A DNA stretch of 64,000 bases from Polyodon spathula (GCF_017654505.1 NC_054535.1:40924664-40988663), one strand, 5' to 3'. Counted from the stretch's first letter, positions 24,400 to 37,569 are shown. Made by a program: numbers and translations. The notes: generated by a model from the sequence alone, not told the origin.

Positions 24400-25349
24400 T
24401 ATCATTTTACTACCACAGACTTGCCATTGAAGGTCATTTGGCTAGAAAGAAAGATTTAGAAGCATCAGGCATAGCAGTGCACGAAAGAGCTGTAGAAAGC
24501 GACTGAACACAGAAGAGTTGTATGCATCTCACTGTAAACCACATTTAAAGTGAATTTATAAAACAAATAGTCTAAAGTTTGCCAAGAACTATGAACAGGA
24601 ATCTGAAGTATGTTTGGAGAAAAAAAGGGAAAGCCTTTGATGAAGAAAAAATTGTACCTACAGTTAAACATGGAGGTGGTTCGATCATGATATAAGAGTG
24701 TTTTAGTGTTCAGGAACTAGAGACATTCATGTTATTGAAGACTGAATGAATGCAACCATGTATCAAGACATTCTACAAAGTACAATGATACCATCTGATC
24801 ATAGGTTGATTGGCAGACAGTTTGTCTTCCAACATGACAACGACCCAAGACATACGGCTAAATCAATTTTGGAATTCTTGAAAAAAAAAAAAGTATTAGA
24901 GTTCTGGAATGGACTTTGCAATCCCCAGATTTCAATCCAATTGAAATGTTTTGGACCGATGTGAAAAAAGCTGTAGCGAAGCATTGTGTATGCAATCTGT
25001 CTTAGCTGAAGGAAATATAGTAAAACAGAATGGGTCCAGATTTCTCCAACAAGATGTAACATACTGGTTAAGAATTATCAGAAACATTTGAAAACCATAA
25101 TAAAAGCAAAAGGAGGACACACAAAATGCTAAAGCAGGGATGCCAATACTTTTGTCATGAATGAATACTTTAAATGAAAAAAAAAGTTTATTTGCTTTTT
25201 GTAAAGTTTATTTATTAAATTGCCAAAAAATGTGTATTTTTTGGTTTATTAAAAAGGGGTTAACGTTGAATAAATGTTTGTCCTTAATCTGTTACCTTGA
25301 ATTATGGTATAATAAGTGTAGGGTGCCAATACTTTTGTCTGCGACTGCA
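24400..25349 (+). mobile_element. Decayed Tc1-like transposon, left end missing
   Basis: The transposase relic is followed by two inverted-repeat-type blocks, each with GCCAATACTTTTGTC (about 25141 and 25327). The outer block ends ...GCGACTGCA before TATA. Tc1-like ends commonly read CAGTCGCAGACAAAAGT on the opposite strand. No left end was found. Confidence 0.65.
24670..24964 (+). pseudogene. Tc1-like transposase, central and C-terminal remnant
   Basis: The frame contains VKHGGGSIMI, then a stop in place of the usual Trp. It continues as MNATMYQDILQSTMIP, LIGRQFVFQHDNDPRHTAK (the second aspartate of the DDE triad is in QHDNDP) and EFLKKKKVLEFW. Homology runs on in another frame through a diverged FNPIEM-like segment with the glutamate at about 24940. 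There are several stops and at least one frameshift near 24890. Tc1 transposases are about 340 residues; the N-terminal DNA-binding part is only traceable as scraps from about 24400. It acts by cut-and-paste at TA when intact; this copy is dead. Confidence 0.8.
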
Positions 25350-25489
25350 TATATACAGTTTTCATACAATCCAGTTTGAACTATAAACTTTGCATATTAA
25401 CTGTGGTAAACCCCCTTTTTTATGTGTCATTATTTATGTGTAATTTTCTGTTTAGTCTGCAAATTGAAGCTGTTTTTACTTTTTCTCTT

Positions 25490-26233
25490 TGTGGCAAAGT
25501 GGTAAGTGGTGTTTAGGTGTAGAGCTGGTGCAGTGCAGTAATCCAAAAATTAAAAGACAAACAACAAAGTATGGGTGAAATGAATTATGTTTATTTTATT
25601 CCAGGGGTATGATGATCAAACAGAAAACAAATAGGAGGACTGGCAGTACATAGCAATATGTATTGCACAGGGAATGGTGAAGGATTGCAGTCCCGTAAAA
25701 AATAATAACAAAGTCCAAAACAACACCAAACACAAACACGGTCACCTCTCCCAGTGAGTGCTGCAGTGCTGGTGGGGAAAGTACAATTTCTATTTGTGAA
25801 CAGTTAGTTGACCAGGTTTAGTGCTTGCCCTGGGAGACAGCTCCAGATCGTGTTAGCCGTCTAGTCTAACAAACAAGACAAACAGTACATTTTTAGACAG
25901 ACAGACAAAACAAACAAAACACTCACGGTTAGTATCTCAGTACTGGTCCTTTCAGTTATAATGTACCATCACAAGGAGCAGATCACATCACTACATCCCC
26001 TTTATATACCGTCAGCCATGACCCCTTGCCTAATGAGTAGAACCACTCCACCAATCCGCAGATTCCACAACGTTAACCTTCTGGGTCAATGATTTAGTGT
26101 ACTGTAGCTCCACCCCCTTTCTAGATGGCCAAATTGTTGGGAATCTAATCCAGGGTACTGTTTTCCCTTTACACAGTGCCCTCACAGGTCTGGAAGAAGA
26201 TCTAACACCAAGAATCATTCAATCTCTGTCACA
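25490..26233 (-). mobile_element. Solo LTR, family A, second copy
   Basis: A 744-bp segment begins TGTGGCAAAGTGG and ends CTCTGTCACA on plus. It is flanked by CTCTT and CTCCT, a 4-of-5 match consistent with an old target duplication. On minus a TATATAAAGGGG box lies near 26000-26009, placing U3 on the right and fixing the orientation. It shares GATTGCAGTCCCG and the terminal blocks with 15775-16454. Confidence 0.8.
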
Positions 26234-26238
26234 CTCCT

Positions 26239-28585
26239 TCTAAAATAAGATGTGTCTAATTTTAAGTTTGATGAAAAAAGGAGCCCAGAGGCTTCCCTCA
26301 GTATATTGTTCTATGCTGAAGGTGAAAAGACCTTTTATGAAAAGTTCCACTTGGCATCCCCTTTACCTTGTGTGTTTATCCAAACAGTAGCCCCTGTCTA
26401 CATCCAGATGCCTTCAGCAGTGACAAACTTAAAGGAAGGGGCTGTTTTTCTCAGGCCATGACTCATGAACCCCTACAGGGAGTCTTATAGGAGAACCTAC
26501 AAGAGGTAGGAGCCCTAGTAAAGAAAACAACACTCCAACAGTCATGGTGACTTCCAAGAGGAAGGTGTATTCCCTGTTTCTCTTCTGGTTTTCTTTATTC
26601 AGAGGGAATTTCTGTTTGAAGTGGTTTTCATTATAAATACCCAATTAATGTTTTGTTGGTGGGACATGTGCTGCACATACTGTATATATTCATTCATAGC
26701 CCCAAACACAGCCTCTCAAGCATCCAGTGAGAAAGGGTGGAGAAACCTCACGTGTGACTATTATTTCTTTACAATGTCTTCTGCTTTAATAACAGGTTTG
26801 TGACTTGCTGATAGTGAAATATTTAATCCCTTGTGGTAACTTGGTCTTTCCCAGGTGCTACAGTGCTTTTTTGTGAGATATGTCAGTCACCCTTTAATCT
26901 AACTAACAACTCAAACAGCAATTCTGTGAATGAACTTTGACAGATGTATAGATTGTTACGGATTTCTGGATAAGCTTTTTACTGGAATATGGATTGTGGT
27001 GAAATACATACAGAAATGTATTTGTAAATACAAATTATGTGTTAATTAAATACAGCAAAACAGTAAATTATTGCTAAGATATATTGTTCATAGTAAGCAT
27101 AAAACATTATTTTTGTGGTAATTTTTTCTGTATGTGTTAATTATCTGTGCTAGATTACCATTCAAAGTATTATAAATAAGTAATTATATACCTCTCAAGT
27201 TAAACCGTAACACATACAGGAGATGAAAAGGCATATTTTCTTTTTAATCCCTGTTTATTTTGAAGACCGCTTGCAAGATGAATCACAGCTCAGTAGAACC
27301 ACAGCTGAGTCATAAAAGTCTTGTAGCAATTTTTTTATTAATGGAGTATCGAGGCACCTCCAAAAAAAAAGGAAAGATGTATGTGTGGCAAAGAAAAAGA
27401 CTATGTAGTTCTGGTGTTCTTGTGACAGTTGTGCCAACAAGTTCTAACAAAATAATGCTATTTTACTAGAAATGTACACTACTTTTTAATGATTCCCATT
27501 AACCAGGGGGCTGTGCCATCTTAGATAATCCAACTGGGCATGGAATATTGTATTGCAGATTTTATACACATGCATACCTAGCTCTGTATTACATGAAATA
27601 TATTATTCAGTAAAATGTAACATACTGTACTGAGACCCTGGGTTTGAGAATTAATAAAATAGCCCACTGATGCAAGCCCTTTTCTGGACTACAGAAACAC
27701 ATTTTTTAGTGGCAGCATATTTCATTTAGTTGTGAGTTTTACTTTTTAAACTTTGACTTGACATTCATCTTAACAGTCTCTCTTATGTATCTGATTGCTA
27801 GCCATTGCGAATGCAGGGCTGGATTGGGTCTGAGGCCCATTATACTACCAGAACTGGTGAATTTACTTATTGACTTAAATATGCTGGCAACGTCTTGCCT
27901 TACTTTATTTGTTACATGTTAATTCTGGCAACTGTCTTACCCTGAGCACAAGTGATTTTATCTCTGGACTAGCAGTAGACAGACATGTTAATTTATTGTT
28001 AATTTATTATTGCTGTACATACTTACTAATAATACTAATGCACTGGAGATGAATGCTGCTATTGGTTACCTGACATATTTACTTTAACATCATTTATTCG
28101 TCTATTTTTTATTTTTTACCCCTCACCCCCACTAGTACCTTTGGCATGTGCATTCCTGAAACAATTGGGGCCAACCCACTTCTTAAACACACCACCACAA
28201 AGCATAACATTGCACTGAAGAAGAAATAGATGAAACATTTAGAGAAGTTTGAGGTTTATGTCAATACAGCAGAAGGGGAGGAGGACCTTGATTATCAGTC
28301 ATGATGAGGGTGTGGGGGTAAAGCTTCTGTTGATGTAAAACAATATTTTAGAACCCAAATACTTGTATTGTTATATGCATACTCATCCTGCAGTGCTGGT
28401 AGGGGATATCCTATTACATGAACTCCTCCTTTGTCTACTTTACTTTTTTTATAGTTTTACCTATGAAGGCACAACACAATAGGCCACCTGTCCCACAATA
28501 GTTTTAGTAAAGCACGATGTCACTTCATGTGTAAAGCGGAATAACTCGAAATGGCTCTTTGCTTAGCATATAAAGCATGGGGGAC
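26239..28585. other. No gene recognised
   Basis: AT-rich, with no domains and no paired terminal repeats. Confidence 0.4.
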
Positions 28586-29910
28586 TGATCCAAAGTGGTT
28601 TGCAAAGCTCAGATGTAGAGGTAATGCAGTGGTCATGAGCATGACAAACAACAAAGTTATGGTGAAATGATGGTTTTAATTGTAATCTAAAGTCACTTGA
28701 TAACAGTAAATAATAATGAAAACTGGCAATACACAATGATATGTATTGCGCAGTTAAATCCACGGAGTTCAGTCCCGAAACAATCAAGTTTTAAACACAC
28801 ACAAGACACACACACAATCACAAGTCCAGAATGAGTGCTAAAGTGAGAATGGTGAAATACAATTTATTCGTAAACAGTTGTGCAGCGTTGTCCGGGTTTG
28901 GTGTTGGCCTTAACCCTTTAAAGACCGGGATTGTGTTAACACGATCATACTGAAGCGGGCTTCTAGGACCGCGATCGTGTAAACACGATTAAAAAAAGTA
29001 CTTTGTTCTGAGGACTTACAGGGCCACTGTACTTTGCAGTACAGGCTTGGAACACACATCAGTGGATAGGGAAGGGACTGATGTTCACTTCCTGATAGTT
29101 TTTTTGTGTGATGTCACTGTGAGGGGCATTTAGTATCTAAAGGGCGGAGACAGTTTACAGCAGCCAGGAAGAGATATAAGCAGAAACAAAACATCACAGA
29201 AACTTGTTTAGCGCTAATAAAAAAGGGGGAAACACTGTAAATCTGACATATTTGATTTATAATTATATTAGAACATTTATTCTGTCTCATGTGTTTTAAT
29301 ATATATGTTTTTACAACATTTATAAATATCAAGAAACAAGTGGATATAAGCATATACTATTTCATGAAGTAAAAGTATCAGGTACATTTTTTTCTTATTA
29401 CTGGTAATAATGAAACAAGCAACTATTATTTTATTTATAAATATTTATTTTTTATATATGTATCGCTAAACAGAATACATCATAAAAATTACTTAAAAAA
29501 ATTAAAAAAATCAAACAAAAAACTGAATATTATGTTGAAAAAAACAAGATTCTATGGTTTCTGGAGTACTTTAAAATGTTCTTCAGATTGTTCTGAAAAA
29601 AAGGACACCATTTGCAAGATGCTACTATAAAAAATAGCTTTTTAGTGATTTTTTTATTGGAAGAGAACCAACTAAAACCAAAAAACACCTGGTCCTGGGG
29701 GAGCGTCTCATTGAAAAATGCTTGGCTTCCCTTCTGTGGCGATGACTTGGTGTACCATAGCTCCACCCCCTTTCTAGATGGCCGACTTCCACCTAACCTT
29801 TGGAATGAACTGTCCAACCATTCAGTACAGGGTACTCTGTTCCCTTTATGCCTGACTCTCACAGGTCGGGAGGAAGATTTAAAACCAAGATTTGTTCTTT
29901 CTCTGTCACA
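28586..29910 (-). mobile_element. LTR, family A, third copy, split by an insertion
   Basis: The left part (28586 to about 28907) shares CCAAAGTGGTTT, GATATGTATTGCGCAG and GTTCAGTCCCG with the other copies. The right part (about 29727-29910) shares the TAGCTCCACCCCCTTTCTAGATGGCC block and the CTCTGTCACA end. Between them is about 820 bp of unrelated sequence. The left tip is decayed (TGATCC for TGTGGC) and no target duplication is visible. Confidence 0.7.
28908..29726. mobile_element. Insertion inside the LTR, possibly piggyBac-like
   Basis: The foreign sequence begins with TTAACCCTTTAAAGACCGGG, that is TTAA plus CCCTTT, the start typical of piggyBac elements. Short palindromes follow (GTGTTAACAC, CGTGTAAACACG). 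No matching right end with TTAA is seen by 29726, so the class call is weak. Confidence 0.3.
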
Positions 29911-30137
29911 GTAGGTCATTTGGAGATGCAGAAATGACAGTTCAAAATGGGCTAACCTGTGTTTTAAATAAAATGTACAGGTTTTAACCCACTAAAGCCA
30001 GAGTAGCTCATCTGGAGAGGCAAAAATAACCTATGTTGACTAAGTGTCTTGACTTTATATTATATTATTATACAATGGATAAAACCAAATGTACATAATG
30101 AAAAGGATAACTTAATGAACAAAGTTTATTATATGAC

Positions 30138-30867
30138 TGTGAGAAGGGAGGGATCTGGACTGGCCGTTGGGCGCATGCGTGAGTTGTGGGGAGTTCAGAT
30201 ACCCCGTATGTTCCCATACTGTCTGGCAATGTGTGGTTGACAGGAATCAGCTGTGAGGAATTTGGCTGATGTTCTGTCATTGGCTGGGGGTGGGATTATA
30301 CAGGGTGTATGACTGAATAAAAAGGCACTGTTTTGTAACCTCTCTGGCTCATGTAGGAAGTACGGTGGAGCGTGACTTCACGGTGGAATCCTAACCTGAA
30401 AAGGGGAAACTAGAAACTCTGGAGCAGCAAGTCGAAGAGACAGCGCGGCAGCTCCAGCGTGAGACCTACAGACCGATGGTGCAAGCAAGCCAAGCACTAG
30501 TGAGTTTACGGTTCGACTAATAGTTAGCGTAGCAGGACTGAGCTGTCCCACAGTACACAGTGCCAGATTCTCGGGACTTCCACCGCTAGAGGGAGCAACC
30601 AGCCTCGGTTAAAAAAAATCTGCACCTTTTATTTTGTAGTTTTTCCTTAAAGTCTTTTGTTTTCCTTTTCCCTTTCGCCTTCTCCTTATTTGTTATTGTT
30701 GTCACACCTGTGTGTGTGTTATCTGGAAACGGGGCACAATACCATTGCTGGCAGAGTGCCCCGAACTATCATAGAAGCACGTACCAACTGAGCACAGGCT
30801 AATAAATCTGGGCGCCTGTGCTGGCTTTTCATCATTGAACTTTGTGTTTTCCAACACCCCTTTTACA
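30138..30867 (+). mobile_element. Solo LTR, family B, TSD ATGAC
   Basis: A 730-bp segment begins TGTGAGAAGG and ends CCCCTTTTACA, flanked by a perfect 5-bp duplication ATGAC (30133-30137 and 30868-30872). It has a TATA-like AATAAAAAGG at about 30315 and a polyadenylation signal AATAAA at 30801-30806, giving plus orientation. GCGCATGCGT at 30171-30180 matches the core of an NRF-1 site. It shares no blocks with families A, C or D. Confidence 0.8.
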
Positions 30868-30872
30868 ATGAC

Positions 30873-32496
30873 GAATACAAACAATTTTACATGATTAAAT
30901 AGCCGGTATCAAGTTATAATTTAATCCTCAGGGAGATCAAAAAACATAATGCAGACCCTAAATACTCTCCCTTCTTTTCAGTACTCTCCCTCGTTTCCTG
31001 GGTTGTTCAGGAAGTTTAGGAGACTGCATTCTCCATCATAAGAAATACGTTATGACTGCTGCCATAATGCTCTTTCCTATCAGCTGCTTTCTAACTTTTC
31101 AGCTGCTTTCTGATCTTTCCACCCAAATAAGACCAATTTGAAATCTGATTTATTTGTGGACCCTTTTAGAGCAGCTGTTCTGCTGCTTCATAAATCTCAT
31201 TTTAGTATCACAGATTTAATTTACAAATGAGCCCCACCTACAATTTGTCCATGTATATAATTAAGGCTTGACATGCCTTAAAGTACATGGCACGGCAGAG
31301 CGCATTTTGGCTGTGCTAACATGGCTTAAATTGCCAAAAGTGTCATGATACATATGGGCAATTTTAAGGCCAGCTTAAGCCTGGCGATATGGCCTGAATG
31401 CCATCGCCAACACTTGATACATGACCTCTGAAATGTATTCTAAACAAACAGGCATATCACTACACAAACAATTTATGGAAAAGCTTCATGTACTTTCATT
31501 TTAAATGTAATTTGCATATTGTTGACTAATAAAATTATAGTTTTAAAAGCTTTTCTGTCATAAAAAAGCCATCAGATGTTTGTAACTTTGGGGGGATTTC
31601 ATAGTTGTTCTTGTTCTCAGCCAGTGATATGTTACTTCGTCTGTACATGCTGCTTTACCTGGATCCATTCCACAAATAAATTAATTAAAGTCATTTGGAA
31701 ATTAGGTCAATTTCAGAATTAAAAAGACTGTTACAATTGTTATGAAAATACAATATTGCACAGTCCTAAAATGTCAGATACTGGTGCTTGTACAGTACCG
31801 GTATCTGATAATTGCTATATTTATAGCATCAGCTTTCCCAGACAAGCACACATGCAGTAAACTCCAGTGTATTGTTTTAATCCCTGGCAGCTTTCAACGT
31901 TATTGTGCAGTTACTGAAAACTGCATTCGAGCCGTTGTGCTCGGCTAATGATGTGCCATTGTATGAGTAAGACTTACGAGAAATCCAGTAAGTGCTGCTT
32001 AGAATCTTAACATGACTGGCAGCTATCTAGCTATATTAATCCTCTTCTTGTCCTCAGTAGGCTGTATTTACCTCTGACAAGGGTGTGTGCCTTACTGGAG
32101 TAGTTGGCAGGATTCATCCTCTGCCAGATGGGGAGGCTGAGCAGTTGGCAGGGAAATTAGTGTCTTTGATTTGAATACTTGGAAAAGTAGTGCATTTGTC
32201 ATTATGACATGGGCTCTGAACAGTTGAGAATCTGTGTCAGACAAAAAACAAACAAACAAAAAAACCACATCCCTTTAAAAGGAGTTTGTTAAATCTCACC
32301 TATCTCATTAAATACAAATCCTATAGCAGTATGGAGAGCAGGGAAAGAGCAACCAGTTTTTTTATTTTTTTATGTGACCTCTCAAAAAAAAAAAAAAACA
32401 ATATAGTGAGCTACTAGTGCTCCTACTAGTTAGCCTGTGAAAATGTAAAGTTCACTTATTAGCAATACATTGTATAAAGGCATCTGTCGGATAAAC
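30873..32496. other. No gene recognised
   Basis: A locally GC-richer part at about 31260-31420 has repeated GGCTTAA, GCCTTAA and GGCAATTT motifs in both directions and could be an eroded MITE. Otherwise nothing is seen. Confidence 0.35.
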
Positions 32497-32519
32497 TAAT
32501 AATAATAATAATAATAATA

Positions 32520-32572
<53 letters not shown>
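32497..32572. repeat. (AAT)n microsatellite
   Basis: A nearly perfect AAT run of about 25 units with one interruption near 32521. Confidence 0.95.
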
Positions 32573-33475
32573 GGCACTCTTGTATCATACAGTAAGAGAA
32601 CCTTTCTTTTTTTTATGACGTTCTCTTTCCTAAACCACAATCAGACACACCCTATACACAATAACTATACGTGCCTAAAACTAAACTACAGGCTTACTGA
32701 CCTGGTCCCCTTGGACCTGTTGTTTTAATGAGGTAATGACAAATGAGATTATAATATTCACAATAAAACAAGAACTGAAAGCAGGTACCATTCCAAAAGT
32801 CTGAATTATATCATGTACCACCAGTGTCTGTTTAAGCCTAAGTAGAACCATTAGTAAACCAGAATTACCACCATTTGGATTTAGAGAACAATATTGTACT
32901 ACTGTTCCTTATACAGTACCATACTGCAATGGATTACCAGCGAATGGTGATTCATACCCTACTGTTGCTTTGTCAAAATAGTGGTTCCCATTCCAAGAAT
33001 GGCATATAACATTGTAGCTGTCCACGTGTTAACATGTATTACTCATGGTTAGGGCTGTATATTTTTCTGCTTATTTCACTGCATTTCGTGGTCTAAATAT
33101 AGGTATTTCAAGATATTTCACGATTAAACATAATGGGGGTTATTTTCATCTGCTGAGGATCACATTATTTTGGCGTTTTATTCTGAACCCGTTTTTCCCA
33201 CCAATTCAGTATTTTCTAAAGCTGTGAAAAACACAGTGGGGCTCTATCCGCTAGTTTGGTTCATTAGTTTAGGGTGAACATGTGTCCCCGGATGAGGTAC
33301 TGTGTCCCCAGTCAAACAATGTCCCTGAAAGAGTCCTTGTTTCACAAAACTCATCCCTGAATACCCTTACTTTTAATTTCTCATGTTGATTAATATGTTG
33401 GATGCATAAATGCATTAGAGAGAAATATCCACACTGTTTCTATTATTGTTATTATTGTTAGCTATAACACTAGAG
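32573..33475. other. No feature recognised
   Basis: AT-rich; short frames only. Confidence 0.4.
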
Positions 33476-33649
33476 AGCACCAGTCCTGCAGGTTTTCTAG
33501 GTGTCTTTACATCATCGATGGCTAAAAATCTGGAACACCTGTTAATCTTCACTAATTAAGCCAATAATTTATGCAATTAACTGAGAACTTGATTGAAATG
33601 AAAACCAGATGACCCTGTAGGTCTCCAGGACCAGGGTTGGAGACCCCTG
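33476..33649 (-). mobile_element. hAT-like non-autonomous element end
   Basis: Read on minus from 33649, the sequence begins CAGGGGTCTCCAACCCTGG, the style of hAT terminal repeats. It is followed by TCCTGGAGACC, a block I associate with common fish hAT MITEs. The next eight plus bases (33650-33657) are ATCTAGAT, but no second copy is present on the left, so the left end is probably lost. Confidence 0.45.
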
Positions 33650-33657
33650 ATCTAGAT

Positions 33658-34080
33658 GGTACAGCACTATTGCAGTTGCCATAGCTAATCCAGCGAGCTT
33701 CTCTAGTGCTAGCATCAGGAATACTGGTGTATTTTTTATGTGTCTCCGAATTTGGTTTACAAAATATAGTCACCTTACGTTCGTTATTCTGATGGTTTCT
33801 TTTGGTGGAATACGTAATGATCTAAGAATACGTGTCTATTTTCTAAAGATGAAGGTGAAGGATAGTGGAAACTTCCACTAGTTAGCTTTCTGCCTGCTTC
33901 AGCTCGGTCAATACTCTATCTGCCAGTAAAAAAACAGTGACTGCAAGACAGACTGAGTGTCCCTGGCATTCAAAATGGATCCTAGAATCAGTGTGTGAGT
34001 GTGTGTGTGTATTACAATTCCAAGCTGAAATACAATCCCATTGCAATGCACACAATTCTCTTTACCTCAAGCCTATCTGA
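33658..34080. other. No feature recognised
   Basis: A short (TG)n lies at about 33993-34010; otherwise nothing. Confidence 0.35.
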
Positions 34081-35222
34081 AGAAGATCTGACCATCCCTT
34101 TGTGTCAAAATGAGACTAATCTGAATTATTCTCCAGGGTAGCGCCAAAGGTGTCAAACTATAGGCTACTTTGGAAAATTACAAAAGTAAAAAAAACAAAC
34201 TAACTAAAAAAAAACCCAAACTAAAAAAAAACATTAACACAACGATGCTGGAGTTAGCTTCTTATCAATATTTATTCTTCCCTATGCACACACATAGTGA
34301 TCTCTATGGAAGGCCATCTGGGTCAAAATTGCATTGTGCTGCTTTAGCAAGTCTCATGGGACAGAAAAAAGTCAAGCACATCATTTTGAAATGCCTTGCT
34401 TAAACAGTGCCTAAATTGCCAGAAATGTTATGTAGTGACTTTTATATAGATTTTATATATTATATATTTTTTGTTGCAACTTTCTGTTATATGGAATGTA
34501 ATAAACAAAAAACAAAATGGTGAGTTTTTTCCCCTTCATTTTACAATGCCATTTCCACGTTTGTTTTATTTGAAGTGTTTAAAGTTAAATTTCAGTTTTC
34601 ATTTGCTTGTTAAGCTACAAAAAGGTACAAGTAAACCTGTTGTTAGTACTTTATGAAAACGTGTCTATGGCCACTGTTTACTGTGAAGAAATGGCAATAG
34701 CAAGGATTGAAAAAAAGTTAAAAATAAATAAAATGTGGTGTCAACTTTATGTACTATTTATTTCAGAATAAACAGAACTGCTATTTGGCATCCTTTGTTT
34801 TGTAGTTAATTCTTTGGTGTAAAGTAAGGCCTACACAACCTATTCTTTACTCCTGGGATATTCTTCTACTTTAACGTGTTACATATTGTAACCTATTGCT
34901 GTAAAATATAAGCAAACACACAGGGCCTATGCACCTCTGCCCCTGTTGCTATGCAGTCTCTGCCTGTGCTCTAAGCAATATAATGGCTTTTATTACTTTT
35001 TGAAAAAGACTGAATATCCAAATGCATATTTAAATTATGAGTGAATATCCGAACATGAAAACCCCCTGTTCGTCCCAGCACTAAAATAAATAAATCTAAT
35101 GTCTGCATTGCGTTTATTTATTTATTACTTTTTAATTTAGTATAGTTTGACACATTTGGATCTACCCTGGAAAATAATTCAGACTAGTCTCACTTTGACA
35201 CAAAGGGGTGGTCAGATCTTGT
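34081..35222. repeat. Segment bounded by 82-bp inverted repeats
   Basis: 34081-34162 is about 85 percent identical to the reverse complement of 35141-35222. Both arms read AAGATCTGACCA, CCCTTTGTGTCAAA, TGAGACTA and CTGAATTATT, then CCAGGGTAG and TGTCAAACTATA. Weaker pairing (CTTTACC...AAGCC) extends outward to about 34055 and 35270. The 978-bp centre has no coding capacity. It fits a non-autonomous DNA transposon or fold-back element of unknown class. Confidence 0.7.
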
Positions 35223-35270
35223 TCTGGTATTTGTTCTTATTCAGGTCGGCTTTGGGTAAAGTAAATTGTC

Positions 35271-36694
35271 TGCACAAGCCAAATAAGATTTTGGCTTTCT
35301 AAAAATGTCAACGAACAGTCCTCAAGGTGATAGGTTGACCCTGCTGGGGTCGTATTTCGGTTGTATACCTTGTTTCAAACCTACAACTCCGGTAATTTTT
35401 TCCGATCATGTTTGTTTGTTTTATGTTGTCCTAATTAAACAAACAATTGGTAAGACTGAATGGAAATAAGAATTTGCCCTTGTGTTTGCATTTTTTGTTT
35501 TGATTAATTTTTCCTTGGTTTGGTACAATTTTCGATTTTGTTTATATAGCATTTAGAAAGACAATTGAACCGGAAGCATTATTTTGGCGGATAAATGCTC
35601 ATTACTTATCCATTTAGAACCGCAGAAAATTATGCCTGAAATGTGATCCGCTGGAGGATAAAACAGAGGACCACGTTAGGAAATAGGCAGATATTTTTTA
35701 ACAGATTATCAAGTGAAAAAATTCTGCAGATTTTGCCCTTTCCACCGAAAATTAAACCCCTCTCGAAAATCGAACCCAATATGTATTAAAGCAGAAAAAA
35801 TTGCGTTGCCACATTCAAAATGTATCCTTTTTCCAAAATTGATCGAAATGTTCTAAAATATTTTAATGCTTACCTGAAAAACATGAAATGCTTAAATTGT
35901 AGACTATTTAGTGTTTGTATGTCCACCTTTAAAAGACATTCTATTTTTACCATAAGTGAATTATCAAACAAAATAAAAACATAAACACATGTAAATAACA
36001 ACAGACATGTGAAATGTTCCCTTGTTTTTCAGAAATATTTCCAATCTTTGATGCAGCTGGTATCTTTTTCATGGAAGTCATTTTAAAGGAATCCTGCCAC
36101 TCCATGCAGTGTTTAATCACTTACCGGAAGCAAGCTAAACCAGCTGGTAGGTTCCTAACTACAGTGTAACAGGAAGCTGTATTGATTTTTAAGTGATAAA
36201 AAATATGTATATTTACACTATTCTTTCAGAAATGGAAATTTTCAGAGGGAACTACATACTGGGTCAATTGCGACCAACTTGGAGATGCGTGGATTAATTG
36301 GTGAGGAAGGGAAGAATTCTGCATATGTTGCTGAGGAAGAAGCGACAGGAGCGTGCCAGAGTAGAGATGTGCTGAGAATAGGAGAGGGAGAGGTCAAAGG
36401 TGACACCAAGGTTTTTGGTGGATGAGGAGGGTGAGAGGGTGGGAAGAAAGGGAGTCGGCTAGTTTCAACCCCTGGTTATGATTACTGCACATATTACACT
36501 GTTATGTTTTATCTGAAAAGACTGGATAATTATTACATTAAACAAATGAATTGAAGACGCTATGGTTTTCTTTACAATTAAATAAATAGCCATTGTATTT
36601 TAGAAGACACTGGTAGACTTCAAGTTGAATTTTGATTTAACTAGTTTATTTTATTATTTCAATTACAAAAACATATGTATTATAGGGCTTATTT
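35271..36694. other. No gene recognised
   Basis: A purine-rich patch at about 36280-36465 (GGAGAGGGAGAGGTCAAAGGTGACACCAAGG-like) differs in composition from the flanks and recalls a dispersed fish repeat, but I cannot name it. Confidence 0.35.
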
Positions 36695-36699
36695 AAAAA

Positions 36700-36790
<91 letters not shown>
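36695..36790. repeat. Poly-A followed by (AT)n
   Basis: A23 runs directly into about 36 AT units. Confidence 0.95.
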
Positions 36791-36793
<3 letters not shown>

Positions 36794-37569
36794 TAGTTTT
36801 TTTTCCTGGGGTTTGAGGGTGGTCTTTGCTCATTAAATAGACCTCTATGTATCATGCTTATTTTTCTTCTTACTTTTGACTTCTCCTTTGGAATAAAATT
36901 TGTTTTGGAAAAAAAAAAATCATAAACCATTTTTTCCAGCACACACATGGAACTGGATCTTTGGCTTTGTCTGCCAATAATAGCAAAGCAAAGTGTAAAA
37001 AATAGTGTTGTGAAAGTACAAACCTAACAGTAAATGTGGTAAAACCATGATTAATAAAAGTAAAGTCTGGCAAAAGCATGAGGAAGTATAATACCTTTTA
37101 TAAGCGCCCCATTGAGCAAAGCATCTCATACTTGTAAGATTCACCAAGAAACAAAGCGACATGTACATCTTTAAATTCCACATTTATTTACTTTTTCAAC
37201 ATTGTTTTGTTTTACTGCTGTGAAAAAAAACAAAAAACTGTGTGTGCCATGGAGTTTTCTGATTTATGGTTGAAAGATCGGAGGTTTCTAAGAGTAGATA
37301 ATTCAAAACCTCAGTATATGTTAAAGATAATAGATACAATGTTCAACAGGATTTGTAGATTTATAGATAGATTTATAGATTTGTAGATTTATTCTTATTA
37401 GGTTCAACTTTTTATCCTCTGGAACCAAATCCTTTTTAAAACACACAACGAAAACTGTCTGTCTACTTAAATACAGTAGTCTGTTCCAGGAGTTTAATTG
37501 TGTTTATTACTTAAGAAATGTCAGATGTTATTTAAGAAATGTTGAAGATTATGTTAGTGGGCTCACAGA
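36791..37569. other. No feature recognised
   Basis: AT-rich; small tandem TTTATAGAT/TTTGTAGAT motifs at about 37355-37390. Confidence 0.4.

Noticed and set aside
29911..30030. Possible piggyBac end TTAACCCACTAAAG and paired 30-bp direct repeats
   Set aside because: The repeats are diverged, orientation does not match the TTAA insertion at 28908, and no element could be bounded.
32452..32640. Poly-Ile/poly-Leu frame
   Set aside because: It is a translation of the (AAT)n microsatellite; the same holds for the poly-Leu frame at 38286-38504.
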